A stretch of DNA of 64,000 bases from Tepidicella baoligensis (lineage in GTDB: Bacteria; Pseudomonadota; Gammaproteobacteria; Burkholderiales; Burkholderiaceae_C): positions 1-64,000 of the forward strand of contig NZ_JACCDB010000002.1 of the NCBI RefSeq assembly GCF_013432195.1. Direction: 5' to 3'. Of the stretch, positions 18,133 through 31,556 are shown in pieces (position 1 is the stretch's first letter; every line of letters starts with the position of its first letter). A model generated the notes under the pieces. The model ran no database searches. It was not told where the DNA came from and saw nothing but the letters and a program-made list of their open reading frames with translations. The translations under genes were made by a program, and so were the position numbers.

Positions 18133-19017
18133 ATGCAGGCGCGTGGTGATGACCTCGATCTCAACCCCCCCGCCCCCGGACGCTGGGGCGGGCCATTGAC
18201 CTTGGCTCTCGGTGTGCACGGCCTGCTGTTGCTCGCCCTGGCCTGGGGCGTGGCATGGCAAAAGGACACCGAGGCGGTGCTGGAGGCCGAGCTGTGGTCG
18301 CGCCTGCCCCAGGTGGCGGCGCCGCGAATCGAGGAGCCGCCACCGGCCCCTCCACCGAGACCGGCGCCGCCGCCACCAGCCCCCGCAGCGCCCCTCGAAG
18401 CCGACATTGCGCTGCAGCGGGCTCAGGAACAAGCCCGGTTGGAAGAACAGCGTCGGCTGGAGCAGCAGCGGGCCGAGGAACGCCGGCGTGAAGAACAGCG
18501 CCGGGCCGAGGAAGCCCGACGCCAGGCGGAACGCGAAGCAGCCGAACGTCGGGCAGCCGAAGAGCGCCGTCGCCAGGAGGAACAACGGGCTCAGCAAGCC
18601 CGTGAACGTGCCGAACAAGAACGCCGCGAACGCGAGCTGCAGGCGCAGCTCGAGGCCCAACGCCAGCGCAACCTGGAACGCATGATGAGCCAGGCCGGCG
18701 CCACCGGGGCACCGGCATCGACCGGGAGTGCGTCACAGTCGGCCGGCCCCTCGGCCAGCTACGCCGGCCGGCTCGTGGCCACCATCCGCCCCAACATCGT
18801 GTTCACCGATTGGGTGCCGGGCAATCCGCGCGCGGAGGTGGAGTTGCGCACCCTGCCCGATGGCACCATCGTCAGTGCACGGCTGCGCCAGTCCAGCGGA
18901 CACCCCAGTTGGGACGCCGCCGTGCTGCGCGCCATCGAGCGCACCGGCCGCCTGCCCCGCGACGAGAACGGCCGCGTCCCCTCGACTCTGATTCTCGGTT
19001 TCCGGCCGCAGGACTGA
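18133..19017 (+). CDS. tolA: Cell envelope integrity protein TolA
   Basis: Spans the periplasm and links TolQR to the outer membrane. The 294-residue product has a single transmembrane helix (about residues 22-40), a Pro-rich stretch (EEPPPAPPPRPAPPPP), and a long charged helix rich in E, R, Q and A (about residues 95-185). A TonB/TolA-type C-terminal domain ends GRVPSTLILGFRPQD. The start at 18133 follows GGGAAG. The tol cluster stops here: tolB and pal do not follow, and the next gene is dnaE on the other strand. Confidence 0.9.
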   Translation: MQARGDDLDLNPPAPGRWGGPLTLALGVHGLLLLALAWGVAWQKDTEAVLEAELWSRLPQVAAPRIEEPPPAPPPRPAPPPPAPAAPLEADIALQRAQEQARLEEQRRLEQQRAEERRREEQRRAEEARRQAEREAAERRAAEERRRQEEQRAQQARERAEQERRERELQAQLEAQRQRNLERMMSQAGATGAPASTGSASQSAGPSASYAGRLVATIRPNIVFTDWVPGNPRAEVELRTLPDGTIVSARLRQSSGHPSWDAAVLRAIERTGRLPRDENGRVPSTLILGFRPQD

Positions 19018-19046
19018 AGCGGGGGCAGCTCCCGGAGGCGGGCCCG

Positions 19047-22610
<3,564 letters not shown>

Positions 22611-22640
22611 GGCGCCATTGTAGGCAGCGGGCCGCCGCAC

Positions 22641-23336
22641 TCAATCCTTGAGGATGGCCAGCACCTCGGAACGGAACTCCCGGCTGTAGAGGATGAGCAC
22701 CACCAGCCCCGTGGCCAGCACCATGGCCAGGGGCGAGATGAACCAGGCCAGCGCGGCAAATGAGAAATAGTAGGCCCGCAGCCCGTCATTGAAGCTCTCG
22801 GCGGCGGCCCCCACCATGGCGGCGGCCCGGTCCACATAGATGGTGCGATCGAACTTGCCGCTGTCGAAGTCCGCCGGAGGCGGCATGGCACCGATCACCA
22901 GCGCCAGAAAGGTGTACTGGCGCATACACCAGGAGAAACGGAAAAAGGCATAGACGAAGATCGCCACCAGCACCAGCACCTTGAACTCGAACACCACGAG
23001 CGAGGTGGCTTGCGCAAAGGGAATTTCGCTCATCAGCTCGGTGGCCTTTTCGGTGGTGCCCAGCACCGCGAACAAGCCCCCGACGATCAGGATGGCGGTG
23101 GAGGAGAAGAAGGACGGCGTCTGCGACAGGCTCTGGGTGATGATGCCGTCCAGCATGCGCGGCTCGCGCTGGCTGGCCTGCATCATCCAGTAGCGGCGGT
23201 AACGGTTGGTGGTGGCGAGCAAGGAAGGGCGTTTGCGTGACCAGGCTCTGGCAAACCAGGCGTAGCCCACCCAGAGGGTCACAAACGCCAACAGGGCCAA
23301 CCAGTCGGCCCAGGGAAGCAGATCGAAAATATTCAT
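22641..23336 (-). CDS. DUF599 family membrane protein
   Basis: A 231-residue membrane protein with about four transmembrane segments, at both ends and in the middle (ALLAFVTLWVGYAWFA, FFSSTAILIVGGLFAVLG, LVVFEFKVLVLVAIFVYAFF, ISPLAMVLATGLVVLILY). It matches DUF599, which has no known biochemical role. The conserved region RRYWMMQASQREPRMLDGI lies in a cytoplasmic loop. It is 30 bp upstream of dnaE on the same strand. Confidence 0.82.
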   Translation of the reverse strand: MNIFDLLPWADWLALLAFVTLWVGYAWFARAWSRKRPSLLATTNRYRRYWMMQASQREPRMLDGIITQSLSQTPSFFSSTAILIVGGLFAVLGTTEKATELMSEIPFAQATSLVVFEFKVLVLVAIFVYAFFRFSWCMRQYTFLALVIGAMPPPADFDSGKFDRTIYVDRAAAMVGAAAESFNDGLRAYYFSFAALAWFISPLAMVLATGLVVLILYSREFRSEVLAILKD

Positions 23337-23404
23337 GGCGGGAGGCTCCGGGCATCAAGTATGCCGTGGAACCTCCCGTTCGGGTACGACAGAAACGGGC
23401 TGGA

Positions 23405-23959
23405 TCAGGCCTTGAGTCGCGCCGCCACCTCGGCCACACGTTGGCCGAAAAGGCGCGCCGTCTCCAAGTCCCCAGGCAACATGTCGTTGGCGCCGGCATC
23501 GGAGGGGCTCTGGGCCATGGCACCCGCGAAAGAGCCAACATAGTTCACGTCGTTGCGCTGGGCTGCTTTGGTGTTGCTCGGCATCAGGCCGGTCCCCACC
23601 CAAATGCCGCTGTGCTGCATGGCCAGCGTGAACAGGTAGTGCAGCGTGGACAGTTTGTCACCGTTCATGGTGGCGCTGTTGGTGAAACCGGCAAAAAGCT
23701 TGTCTTTCCATTTCTGCGTGACCCAGGCCTTGCTGGATGCGTCAGCAAATTTCTTGAACTGCCAGCTCACGCCACCCATATAGGTGGGGCTGCCCATGAT
23801 GATGGCATCGGCGGCGTCCAGCATGTCCCAGCCGCCTTCAGGCAGGTTGCCATCGGCATCGATGGCCAGCAGTTCGGCGCCAGCACCATCGGCCACCGAT
23901 TGCGCCATGCGCTGGGTGTGGCCGTAACCCGAGTGGTACACAACAACGATACGAGACAT
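23405..23959 (-). CDS. Flavodoxin-like NAD(P)H:quinone oxidoreductase (WrbA type)
   Basis: Flavodoxin-fold FMN protein of 184 residues, related to WrbA-type quinone reductases that carry out two-electron reduction of quinones. It starts MSRIVVVYHSGYGHTQRMAQ with the FMN-phosphate loop near residues 9-15, followed by AIIMGSPTYMGGVSWQFKKF. The start at 23959 is supported by AGGAG upstream. It lies 39 bp downstream of the pirin gene and is very likely cotranscribed with it under the divergent LysR regulator. Confidence 0.88.
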   Translation of the reverse strand: MSRIVVVYHSGYGHTQRMAQSVADGAGAELLAIDADGNLPEGGWDMLDAADAIIMGSPTYMGGVSWQFKKFADASSKAWVTQKWKDKLFAGFTNSATMNGDKLSTLHYLFTLAMQHSGIWVGTGLMPSNTKAAQRNDVNYVGSFAGAMAQSPSDAGANDMLPGDLETARLFGQRVAEVAARLKA

Positions 23960-23998
23960 GATGAACTCCTGGATGGGTTGAACAAGAAATGGACACAA

Positions 23999-24700
23999 TC
24001 AGGCAGCAAGATCAAACACCAGCACTTCGGCCGACTGCCCGTCGGATAAAGTGATGGCTGGCTCCCCATGCATACCCAGGGCGTCACCGCTGGCGAGCCG
24101 ATGACCATTGACCATCAGCTCACCACGGATCAGGTGGACATAAGCCTTGCGGGCGGGGTCGAGCGGCAAGCGGGCAGACTCATCCCCGTCAAACAGGCCG
24201 GCATAGAGTAACGCATCGGCATGCAGGCTGACCGAGCCCTGCGCTCCATGGGGTGACGCGACCAGCCGCAGCCGACCTCTTTTTTCGCTTTCGGTGAAGG
24301 TCTTTTGCTCGTAGCTGGGCGGGATGCCCGTGACATCGGGCTGGATCCAGATTTGCAAAAAATGGGTGAACTGGTCCGGGGCCTGGTTGAATTCGCTGTG
24401 CAGCACGCCGCGCCCAGCGCTCATGCGCTGCACATCGCCCGGCAAAATGCCTTTGACATGGCCCATGCTGTCGCGGTGCGCAAGGCAGCCCTCCAGCACA
24501 TAGCTGATGATTTCCATGTCGCGATGGCCGTGGGTGCCGAAACCGGTACCCGGTGCGATCCGGTCTTCATTGATCACTCGCAGATTGCCCCAGCCCATGT
24601 GCCGAGGGTCGTGGTAATCGGCAAACGAAAACGAGTGCTTGCTGACCAGCCAGCCGTGGTCGGCATGGCCTCGGTCTTCGGAGCGGCGGATGTGGATCAT
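23999..24700 (-). CDS. Pirin family protein (YhaK-like quercetinase type)
   Basis: Cupin of 233 residues with two beta-barrel halves. The metal ligands are visible in GTHGHRDMEIISYVLEG and in MSAGRGVLHSEFN, the pirin signature. Bacterial pirins of this type can oxidise quercetin and are often induced by electrophiles or redox stress. It is paired with a quinone reductase gene and divergent from a LysR regulator, a common redox-response unit in betaproteobacteria. Confidence 0.9.
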   Translation of the reverse strand: MIHIRRSEDRGHADHGWLVSKHSFSFADYHDPRHMGWGNLRVINEDRIAPGTGFGTHGHRDMEIISYVLEGCLAHRDSMGHVKGILPGDVQRMSAGRGVLHSEFNQAPDQFTHFLQIWIQPDVTGIPPSYEQKTFTESEKRGRLRLVASPHGAQGSVSLHADALLYAGLFDGDESARLPLDPARKAYVHLIRGELMVNGHRLASGDALGMHGEPAITLSDGQSAEVLVFDLAA

Positions 24701-24756
24701 GCTGCGAATTCTGCCTGTCGCCTCTGGGGCTGAATGTGTATGGATTTGCTGTCATC

Positions 24757-24773
24757 ATTCAAATGTTTTGAAT
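24757..24773. promoter_or_regulatory. LysR-type operator between pirin and lysR genes
   Basis: ATTCAAA-TGT-TTTGAAT is a perfect 7-bp inverted repeat with a 3-bp centre and fits the LysR T-N11-A rule (T24759 to A24771). It lies 15 bp before the LysR start codon and 57 bp before the pirin start, the place expected for autoregulation and control of the divergent pirin-flavodoxin pair. Confidence 0.65.
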
Positions 24774-24787
24774 TGAAAGACCGAACC

Positions 24788-25759
24788 ATGTCCTCGCCCC
24801 GAACCGCACTGTCGCCGGACAACCTTCATCTGCTGGAGACGGTCGCCCGCACCGGCAGCATGGCAGCGGCGGCGCGTGAGCTCGGGCTGGTGCCCAGCGC
24901 CCTGACCTACCGTGTGCGTCAGATGGAGGAGGCGCTGGATGTGCTGCTGTTCGATCGCCGCTCGCGCCGCGCCCAGCTCACCCCTGCCGGCGCCGAGCTG
25001 TTGCGCACCGGGGAGCGCCTGCTGCTCGAGCTCGACGCCGTGGCCCAACGGGTACGCCGCATCGCCACCGGCTGGGAGCCCCAGCTCACCCTGGCCGCCG
25101 ACGCCGTGATCGCGCGCAGCACGCTGTTCGAGTTGTTCCAGGACTTCTACGCGCTGGGGGCGCCCACGCGGTTGCGCCTGCGCTCCGAGACGCTCTCCGG
25201 CACGCTGGAAGCCTTGCTGACCGGCCAGGCCGACCTGGCACTGGGGGTACTGATCGACGGCTCGCTGCCTTCGGAAATCCACTGCGAACCCTTGGGCGAG
25301 GTGGAATTCGTCTTCGTGGTGGCCCCCCATCATCCGCTGGCCGACACCCCGGAGCCGCTGACGCCGATCGACATCCAGGCCCATCGGGTGGTGGCCGTGG
25401 CCGATACCTCGCAGCGCGGCCAAGGCATGAGCTTCGGCCTGCTGCCGGGACAGGACGTGCTCACCGTCGGCACCATGCAGGAAAAGCTCGACGCCCAGCG
25501 GCGCGGCCTGGGCTGCGGCTCCCTGCCCCGACCGCTGGTCCAACCCCTGCTCGACACCGGTGAAATGGTGCACAAACGCACCACCCTGCCGCCACGCCTC
25601 TACCGCCCCGGTTATGCCTGGCATGCCCCCATGAGCCCGGCAGCCCGACGAGGCCCGGCGCACCCGGGCCTGCATACACCCGGACGCGCCCTGCAGTGGT
25701 GGCTGGAACGCCTGGCCCACCGCACCACGCGCGATGCCCTGTTGCATCACCATGTCTGA
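24788..25759 (+). CDS. LysR family transcriptional regulator
   Basis: The 323-residue product has an N-terminal winged helix-turn-helix (LHLLETVARTGSMAAAAREL, then GLVPSALTYRVRQMEEALD) and a periplasmic-binding-type effector domain from about residue 95. It starts at ATG 24788 and is divergent from the pirin-flavodoxin pair. The palindrome at 24757-24773 lies between them. The effector is unknown; a quinone or electrophile would fit the regulated genes. Confidence 0.93.
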   Translation: MSSPRTALSPDNLHLLETVARTGSMAAAARELGLVPSALTYRVRQMEEALDVLLFDRRSRRAQLTPAGAELLRTGERLLLELDAVAQRVRRIATGWEPQLTLAADAVIARSTLFELFQDFYALGAPTRLRLRSETLSGTLEALLTGQADLALGVLIDGSLPSEIHCEPLGEVEFVFVVAPHHPLADTPEPLTPIDIQAHRVVAVADTSQRGQGMSFGLLPGQDVLTVGTMQEKLDAQRRGLGCGSLPRPLVQPLLDTGEMVHKRTTLPPRLYRPGYAWHAPMSPAARRGPAHPGLHTPGRALQWWLERLAHRTTRDALLHHHV

Positions 25760-25804
25760 ACCGGGCGATCCCAAGCTACACTGACTTCCAGCACGGAGAT
25801 CCAC

Positions 25805-26884
25805 ATGCCGCCCACACCCCGCCCTTCCTCTGCAACGACAGCCCAACACATCGCCATCGTCGGTGCGGGCATGGCCGGCGTCACCTGCGCACGCACCCTG
25901 ATCCAGGCGGGCCACCGCGTCACGCTGATCGAGAAAAGCCGGGGGGCTGGCGGTCGCATGGCCACGCGACGCACCGAATTCGGTGGTTTCGACCACGGCG
26001 CCCAGTTCTTCACGGTGCGCGACCCCCGTTTCGAGCAGGTGCTCAGACTCGATCCTTCGCTCATTGCCCCCTGGAAGGCGAACACCGTGCGCGTGCTGGA
26101 TGCGCTGGGCCAAACCATGGCCAGCACGCCAGAGCCGCGCGATACCCGCTGGGTGGCCGTGCCGGGCATGAACGCCCTGGTCAAGCGCTGGGTAGAGCCG
26201 CTGAGCAACGGCACACTGGCGGGCGCCTTGCATCTCGAATCCCAGGTCACGCGCATCGAAGCCGATGCGCTACACCCCAAGCGCTGGCAGCTCCGGCTGG
26301 AAGGGGTGCAGGGGGCCCAGCAAGTGCTGGGGGGCTTTGACCAGGTGGTGCTCGCGGTGCCCCACCCACAGGCCGATACCCTGCTGCGCGCCAGCGCCTT
26401 GGCCCCCAAACTCAGCAAAGCCCTGCAGACCGTGGACGTGGCCCCGTGCTGGACACTGATGCTGGCCTTTCCACAGGCCATGCAGCCGGGGCTGGAGTCC
26501 TTCGGCCCGCGCTGGCACGCGGCCAGCAGCGACCACCACCGCATCCGCTGGGTGGCCCGAGAACCGAGCAAGCCGGGGCGCTCCGCGGTGGAACGCTGGA
26601 CGGTGCAGGCCAGCCCGGAATGGTCGGCCGAACACTTGGAAGACGACCCCGAGCGCGTGAAAGCCAAACTGCTCAAGGGTTTCGCCGAAATCACCGGCAT
26701 CCGCGCCACGCCGGCACATGCCGTCGTCCACCGCTGGCGTTATGCCCAGACTCGACAGCCGCTGGGCCAACCTTTTTTGCGCGACGGCAAGCTCGGCATC
26801 GCGCTGTGCGGCGACTGGTGCCTGGGGCACCGGGTGGAGAACGCCTTCGTGTCCGGGCTGGAACTGGCCCTGGCCATGGCCTGA
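25805..26884 (+). CDS. FAD-dependent oxidoreductase (renalase-like)
   Basis: A 359-residue flavoprotein with the Rossmann dinucleotide motif [19 protein letters not shown] near residue 15, followed by the amine-oxidase-type GRMATRR loop and a second FAD contact near the C-terminus ([20 protein letters not shown]). This layout fits bacterial renalase-like enzymes, which repair aberrantly reduced nicotinamides. The substrate here is not established. The start at 25805 has GGAG upstream. Its stop overlaps the gluQ ATG by one base. Confidence 0.85.
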   Translation: MPPTPRPSSATTAQHIAIVGAGMAGVTCARTLIQAGHRVTLIEKSRGAGGRMATRRTEFGGFDHGAQFFTVRDPRFEQVLRLDPSLIAPWKANTVRVLDALGQTMASTPEPRDTRWVAVPGMNALVKRWVEPLSNGTLAGALHLESQVTRIEADALHPKRWQLRLEGVQGAQQVLGGFDQVVLAVPHPQADTLLRASALAPKLSKALQTVDVAPCWTLMLAFPQAMQPGLESFGPRWHAASSDHHRIRWVAREPSKPGRSAVERWTVQASPEWSAEHLEDDPERVKAKLLKGFAEITGIRATPAHAVVHRWRYAQTRQPLGQPFLRDGKLGIALCGDWCLGHRVENAFVSGLELALAMA

Positions 26885-27816
26885 TGCCGTACCGCGGTCG
26901 GTTCGCGCCGTCGCCCACGGGGCCTCTGCACGCCGGCTCGCTGGTCGCGGCCCTGGCCAGTTGGCTGGACGCTCGCGCGCACCGGGGCGTCTGGCTCGTT
27001 CGCCTCGAAGACGTGGACACCCCGCGCTGCGTGCCGGGCGCAGACCGCACCATTCTGGAACAACTGGCTCGCTGCGGACTGGAACCCGACGAACCGCCCA
27101 CCTGGCAATCGCAACACGGCAACGCCTACGCCCTGGCGCTGGATAACCTGGTCCAGCGCGGCTGGGCCTATCCCTGTGCCTGCACCCGCAAGGACATCGA
27201 CGCCACTTGGCGGGCACGAGGGGTGCATCATGAACGCCATGCCGAGCGGGTCTATCCCGGCACCTGCCGCCCCGAGCATGGCGGCCTGCGTGGGCGGCCA
27301 CCCCGTGCCTGGCGCCTGCACGTGGACCGCGTCCAGCAGGCCCTGCAACGGCCCACCCCCACCCTCTGGACCGACCGCCGGCTCGGACCCCAGCGGCAGA
27401 ACGTGGCCACCGAGGTCGGCGACTTCGTGCTGCGACGTGCCGACGGCCTGTGGGCCTATCAACTGGCCGTGGTGGTGGACGACGCACGCCAAGGCATCAG
27501 CCACGTGGTGCGGGGCGAGGACCTGACCGACAACACCGCCCGCCAGATCGTGCTGCAACAGGCCCTGGGCCTGCCCACGCCGCGCTACCTGCACACCCCG
27601 CTGGTGAACGGCCCCAACGGGGAAAAACTCTCGAAGCAGAACGGAGCCGAGGCGCTGGACCTCACCGATCCGCTCCAGGCCTTGAACCAGGCCGCCCAAG
27701 TGCTGGGTTTGCCGCCGCAAACCTCGGGGGTGCCAAGCGCTTTGCGGGCCTGGACGGCGCAATGGCAAAGCCGCTGGTTCGATCCGACGGCCGAATCTCT
27801 ACAATGCCGGGGGTGA
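26884..27816 (+). CDS. gluQ: Glutamyl-Q tRNA(Asp) synthetase
   Basis: Truncated glutamyl-tRNA synthetase paralogue that charges Glu onto queuosine at position 34 of tRNA-Asp. The 310-residue product has the class I HIGH-like motif in [14 protein letters not shown], the zinc site CACT...Y..TC near residues 98-125, and the KMSKS-like [10 protein letters not shown]. It lacks an anticodon-binding domain, as expected. It starts one base inside the preceding stop codon. Confidence 0.94.
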   Translation: MPYRGRFAPSPTGPLHAGSLVAALASWLDARAHRGVWLVRLEDVDTPRCVPGADRTILEQLARCGLEPDEPPTWQSQHGNAYALALDNLVQRGWAYPCACTRKDIDATWRARGVHHERHAERVYPGTCRPEHGGLRGRPPRAWRLHVDRVQQALQRPTPTLWTDRRLGPQRQNVATEVGDFVLRRADGLWAYQLAVVVDDARQGISHVVRGEDLTDNTARQIVLQQALGLPTPRYLHTPLVNGPNGEKLSKQNGAEALDLTDPLQALNQAAQVLGLPPQTSGVPSALRAWTAQWQSRWFDPTAESLQCRG

Positions 27817-28571
27817 ACAGCGCAACCCTGCCCTCCCCCACCCCCGTCGAGTCGCCTGCCGGTACGGGCATACCCGGCGGTGTGGCACACCCCAAAACCA
27901 TCAAAAGCTTCGTCAAACGCGCGGGCCGCACCACCACCGGCCAGGCCAAGGCTTTGGCCGAATGGGGGCCCCGCTTTCTGCTGCCCTACACCGGCCAAGT
28001 CATCGATCCCACCGCCCTGTTCGGCCGAGCGGGGCCGCTGATTCTGGAAATCGGCTTCGGCATGGGCGAAGCGACCGCGCACATCGCCCAGGTGCGCCCG
28101 CAGGACAACTTCCTCTGCTGCGAAGTGCACGAACCCGGTGTCGGGGCCCTGCTCAAACGCATCGGCGAGCAGGGATTGACCAACATCCGCATCCTGCAGC
28201 ACGACGCGGTGGAGGTGCTCGACCACATGCTGCCGCCAGCCAGCCTGGACGGCGTGCACATCTTCTTCCCCGACCCCTGGCACAAGAAGAAGCACCACAA
28301 ACGCCGGCTGGTCCAAGCGCCCTTCGTGGCCAAGCTGGCGCAACGCCTCAAGCCGGGCGGCTATATCCATTGCGCCACCGACTGGCAGCCCTATGCCGAA
28401 CAGATGCTCGCGGTGCTCGGCGCCGAGCCCCTGCTGACCAACACGGCGGCCGATGCGGGCCTCGGAGGCTACGCCCCCAAGCCCGACTACCGGCCGCTGA
28501 CCAAGTTCGAAAACCGCGGCCTGCGCCTCGGCCATGGCGTGTGGGACGTGGTGTTCCGCCGCCGGCCATGA
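27813..28571 (+). CDS. trmB: tRNA (guanine-N7)-methyltransferase TrmB
   Basis: Methylates G46 in the tRNA variable loop. The 252-residue product has the SAM-binding [32 protein letters not shown], and the signature [20 protein letters not shown] place the start at GTG 27813 because TACAAT lies seven bases upstream (27800-27805). The alternative ATG at 27804 is inside that element and adds three residues. The stop overlaps ribD (ATGA). The N-terminal 45 residues are poorly conserved. Confidence 0.93.
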   Translation: MNSATLPSPTPVESPAGTGIPGGVAHPKTIKSFVKRAGRTTTGQAKALAEWGPRFLLPYTGQVIDPTALFGRAGPLILEIGFGMGEATAHIAQVRPQDNFLCCEVHEPGVGALLKRIGEQGLTNIRILQHDAVEVLDHMLPPASLDGVHIFFPDPWHKKKHHKRRLVQAPFVAKLAQRLKPGGYIHCATDWQPYAEQMLAVLGAEPLLTNTAADAGLGGYAPKPDYRPLTKFENRGLRLGHGVWDVVFRRRP

Positions 28572-29734
28572 CCACTGCTCCGCCCTGCCCCCCCGAATGG
28601 CTCGCCGGCCTGGACACGCTGGCCGAACGCGCCATCGGCCTGTCCGACCCCAACCCCCGCGTGGCCTGCCGGATCATCACCACCGACGGCCGCGCCTTTG
28701 AAGGCCACACCCAGGCCGCGGGCGGCCCGCATGCCGAAGTCATGGCCTTGCGCTCAGCCCGTACCGCCGGCGCATCGCTGGCCGGCGCCACCGCCCTCGT
28801 CACGCTGGAACCCTGCAGCCACCATGGCCGCACCCCGCCCTGCTGCGACGCCCTGATCGACGCGGGCGTGGGCCGTGTGGTCATCGCACTGCCCGACCCC
28901 AACCCCCTCGTCGGCGGGCAAGGCATTGCGCGGCTGCGGGCCGCAGGCATCGCCGTGGACCTGCTGCCGGCCGACCACCCGCTGGCCGTGGCCAGCCGCG
29001 AACTCAACATCGGCTTTCTGAGCCGCATGGAGCGTGGCCGGCCCTGGGTGCGCATGAAAATTGCCGCCTCGCTCGACGGCACCACCGCGCTGCCCAACGG
29101 GGTGAGCCAATGGATCACCGGTGAAGCTGCCCGCACCGACGGCCACGCTTGGCGGCGCCGCGCCTCGGCTGTGCTCACCGGCATCGGCACCGTGCAGGAA
29201 GACGACCCCCGGCTCGACGTCCGCCTCGTGCCCACACAGCGCCAGCCGCGCCGGGTGGTGGTGGACTCCCGGCTCGACATCCCCCCCCAGGCACGCATTC
29301 TGCAGCCCCCGGGCGAAGTCTGGATCTACAACGCCGCCGATCCGCACGCCACGGCCCCGGCCCGCGCGGCTTTGCGCTCGCAAGGCGCTGTGCTCATCGA
29401 CTGTCCGGGCCCCGCCAAGGCGGCCGGCGGCACGCCCAAGGTGGATCTGGCCGCCATGCTGCACGATCTGGCCCGGCGCGAAGTCAACGAACTCCACGTG
29501 GAGGCCGGCCACAAGCTCAACGGCTCTTTGCTGCGCGAAGGGCTGGTGGATGAGCTGCTGCTCTACCTTGCGCCCAGGCTGCTCGGCCCCGGCGCCGGAC
29601 TCGCCCACATCGGCCCCTTTGAGGCGCTGCAACAAGGCCTGGAACTGGTGTTCAGCGAGGTGGTGCCCGTGGGCCCCGATCTGCGGATTCGTGCGCGCTT
29701 CGTTCCCAGCCCCCAGCCCCCCTCCTCACCCTGA
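28568..29734 (+). CDS. ribD: Bifunctional pyrimidine deaminase/reductase RibD
   Basis: Carries out the deamination and side-chain reduction steps of riboflavin synthesis. The N-terminal deaminase (about residues 1-145) has the zinc motifs HAEVMAL and [11 protein letters not shown]. The C-terminal reductase (about 150-385) has [33 protein letters not shown] and [17 protein letters not shown]. The usual long upstream extension of this frame is excluded because it overlaps trmB; the ATG at 28568 overlaps the trmB stop by four bases. It lies 13 kb from ribE-ribB-ribH, so the pathway is split over two loci. Confidence 0.95.
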   Translation: MTTAPPCPPEWLAGLDTLAERAIGLSDPNPRVACRIITTDGRAFEGHTQAAGGPHAEVMALRSARTAGASLAGATALVTLEPCSHHGRTPPCCDALIDAGVGRVVIALPDPNPLVGGQGIARLRAAGIAVDLLPADHPLAVASRELNIGFLSRMERGRPWVRMKIAASLDGTTALPNGVSQWITGEAARTDGHAWRRRASAVLTGIGTVQEDDPRLDVRLVPTQRQPRRVVVDSRLDIPPQARILQPPGEVWIYNAADPHATAPARAALRSQGAVLIDCPGPAKAAGGTPKVDLAAMLHDLARREVNELHVEAGHKLNGSLLREGLVDELLLYLAPRLLGPGAGLAHIGPFEALQQGLELVFSEVVPVGPDLRIRARFVPSPQPPSSP

Positions 29735-29748
29735 AGCGGGCCAACCCC

Positions 29749-30696
29749 ATGGCCCACGTGCCCAAGAACCCCGCCATTCCCATGCGCGACGGCGTGTCAC
29801 CCAGTTGCGTCGCCCTGCCGCGCATGCGGGCAACACCCTGGGCCACCGTGCTGGATTTTCTGGCTCACCGCCTGCCCCGCGTGGGGCGCGACGAGTGGCG
29901 GGCGCGCATGTCCGCCGGTGAAGTGGTCGGCGACGACGGCCAACCCCTTGCCCCGCACACCCCCTACTTGCATGGCGCCCGCGTGTACTACTGGCGTGCC
30001 CTGCCGCAAGAGCCCGTCATCCCGTTCGAAGCCCAGGTGCTGTTTCGCGATGAGCACCTCGTCGTGGCCGACAAGCCCCATTTCCTGCCCGTGACCCCAG
30101 GGGGCCGCTACGTGCAGCAAAGCCTGCTGGTGCGCCTCAAGCGGGAACTGGGCCTGGCCGATCTGAGCCCGCTGCACCGCATCGACCGTGAAACGGCCGG
30201 CCTGGTGGTGTTCAGCGTGCGGCCGCAGGACCGCGACGCCTACCAGCGCCTGTTCCGCGAACGCCGCATCCACAAAAGCTACGAAGCCATCGCGCCTGCC
30301 GCGCCCCACCTGCCTTGGCCGATGATCAGGCAGAGCCACATCCTGGCATGCGAAGACGCGTTCTACAAGATGCGCGAGGCCGCGCCAGAAGAAGGCCTGG
30401 CGCCCAACAGCGAAACCCGCATCGAGCCACTGGAACAACAAGGCCCGTGGGCACGCTACCGCCTGGAACCCGTGACCGGCAAGCGCCACCAGTTGCGGGT
30501 GCACATGCACGGCCTGGGCCTGGCCATCGCCGGCGACCAGTTCTACCCCGTGGTGCGCCGCCTGCCCGGTGAACCCGAAGACTACGCCGAACCGCTGCAC
30601 CTACTGGCCCAGACCCTGAGCTTCACCGACCCGATGACCGGCCAGGAACGCCATTTCCAGAGCCAGCGCGTGCTGGACTGGCCCTCCGCCCCTTGA
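29749..30696 (+). CDS. RluA family pseudouridine synthase
   Basis: The 315-residue product has the catalytic motif HRIDRETAGLVVFS with the active Asp. The second core motif is YRLEPVTGKRHQLRVHMHGL, and an S4-like N-terminal region (RDEWRARMSAGEVVGDDG) is present. It belongs to the RluA family, probably an rRNA or tRNA modifier; the exact target cannot be read from sequence. It begins 14 bp after ribD. Confidence 0.87.
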   Translation: MAHVPKNPAIPMRDGVSPSCVALPRMRATPWATVLDFLAHRLPRVGRDEWRARMSAGEVVGDDGQPLAPHTPYLHGARVYYWRALPQEPVIPFEAQVLFRDEHLVVADKPHFLPVTPGGRYVQQSLLVRLKRELGLADLSPLHRIDRETAGLVVFSVRPQDRDAYQRLFRERRIHKSYEAIAPAAPHLPWPMIRQSHILACEDAFYKMREAAPEEGLAPNSETRIEPLEQQGPWARYRLEPVTGKRHQLRVHMHGLGLAIAGDQFYPVVRRLPGEPEDYAEPLHLLAQTLSFTDPMTGQERHFQSQRVLDWPSAP

Positions 30697-30705
30697 AACC
30701 CCTTC

Positions 30706-31263
30706 ATGGAAGCCCTCCTCCTCTCCACCGGCCTGGTGGCGCTTGCCGAAATCGGCGACAAGACCCAGCTGCTGGCCTTGCTGCTGGCAGCCCGTTTTCG
30801 GAAACCTTGGCCCATCGCCTGGGGCATACTGGTCGCCACCCTGGCCAACCATGCCCTCGCGGGGAGTGTCGGTCTGTTGGTGGCGCGCTGGCTCACCGAC
30901 GACATCCTGCGCTGGGTGCTGGGCATCGGCTTTCTGGCCATGGCGGTGTGGATGCTGATCCCTGACCAGCTCGACGCACAGCCCGAGACCCAGGGCCGCT
31001 GGGGCGTGTTCGGCACCACCTGCGTGCTGTTCTTTCTGGCCGAGATGGGCGACAAGACCCAGCTCGCCACCGTGGCACTGGCGGCCCAGTTCAACGCCTG
31101 GTTCCCCGTGGTGGCCGGCACCACGCTGGGCATGATGATCGCCAACGCCCCCGCGGTGTGGCTGGGGGACCGCATGGCCCACCGCCTGCCGGTGCGCGCG
31201 ATTCACCTGGGCGCCGCTGCGCTGCTGGCCGTGCTGGGTGTGTGGGCCTTGTGGGGCTGGTGA
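30706..31263 (+). CDS. TMEM165/GDT1 family cation transporter (UPF0016)
   Basis: The 185-residue membrane protein has six hydrophobic segments and the two inverted copies of the family motif E-x-G-D-K-T (LAEIGDKTQLLAL and LAEMGDKTQLATV). Bacterial members export Mn2+ or exchange cations for protons. It starts 9 bp after the pseudouridine synthase gene. The next gene is mgtE, so two divalent-cation transporters are neighbours, although mgtE has its own leader. Confidence 0.92.
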   Translation: MEALLLSTGLVALAEIGDKTQLLALLLAARFRKPWPIAWGILVATLANHALAGSVGLLVARWLTDDILRWVLGIGFLAMAVWMLIPDQLDAQPETQGRWGVFGTTCVLFFLAEMGDKTQLATVALAAQFNAWFPVVAGTTLGMMIANAPAVWLGDRMAHRLPVRAIHLGAAALLAVLGVWALWGW

Positions 31264-31266
31264 ATG

Positions 31267-31296
31267 TTGCACAGCAACAAAACCCCGTGGTAAACT
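31267..31296 (+). promoter_or_regulatory. Possible promoter of the mgtE leader transcript
   Basis: TTGCAC (31267-31272) and TAAACT (31291-31296) are 18 bases apart, immediately after the GDT1-family gene. Transcription from about 31303 would give a leader of about 420 nt before mgtE. Weak match; another promoter within the leader is possible. Confidence 0.35.
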
Positions 31297-31525
31297 TTTT
31301 AGATATCTATTTTTGGACCCGCTTGTGGACAGTGACAGTAGCCCATCGATGCTGACGACCGGAACGGTCGGCGCTTCGCGTACCCTGCACTGACGCCCAG
31401 CCCTTCCTTGGCGCGGCGTCGATCCGGCACGCCGCCCACCCTTCCTTCTCTGCACGCCTGCCGTTGTGGTTTCGCCGCGCCTTGTCTGCGCACCGGCGAC
31501 CCCGCAAGCGAATGCTACTCTGCTG

Positions 31526-31556
31526 CCCGTTCACAACGGGGTCGTCTGATCCCGTT
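31526..31556 (+). promoter_or_regulatory. Mutually exclusive hairpins in the mgtE leader
   Basis: The segment AACGGG (31535-31540) is flanked by two copies of CCCGTT. The upstream copy (31526-31531) would give a 3-nt loop, the downstream copy (31551-31556) a 10-nt loop. It can pair with only one at a time. The pair ends 17 bases before the ribosome-binding site of the leader ORF. Confidence 0.5.
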
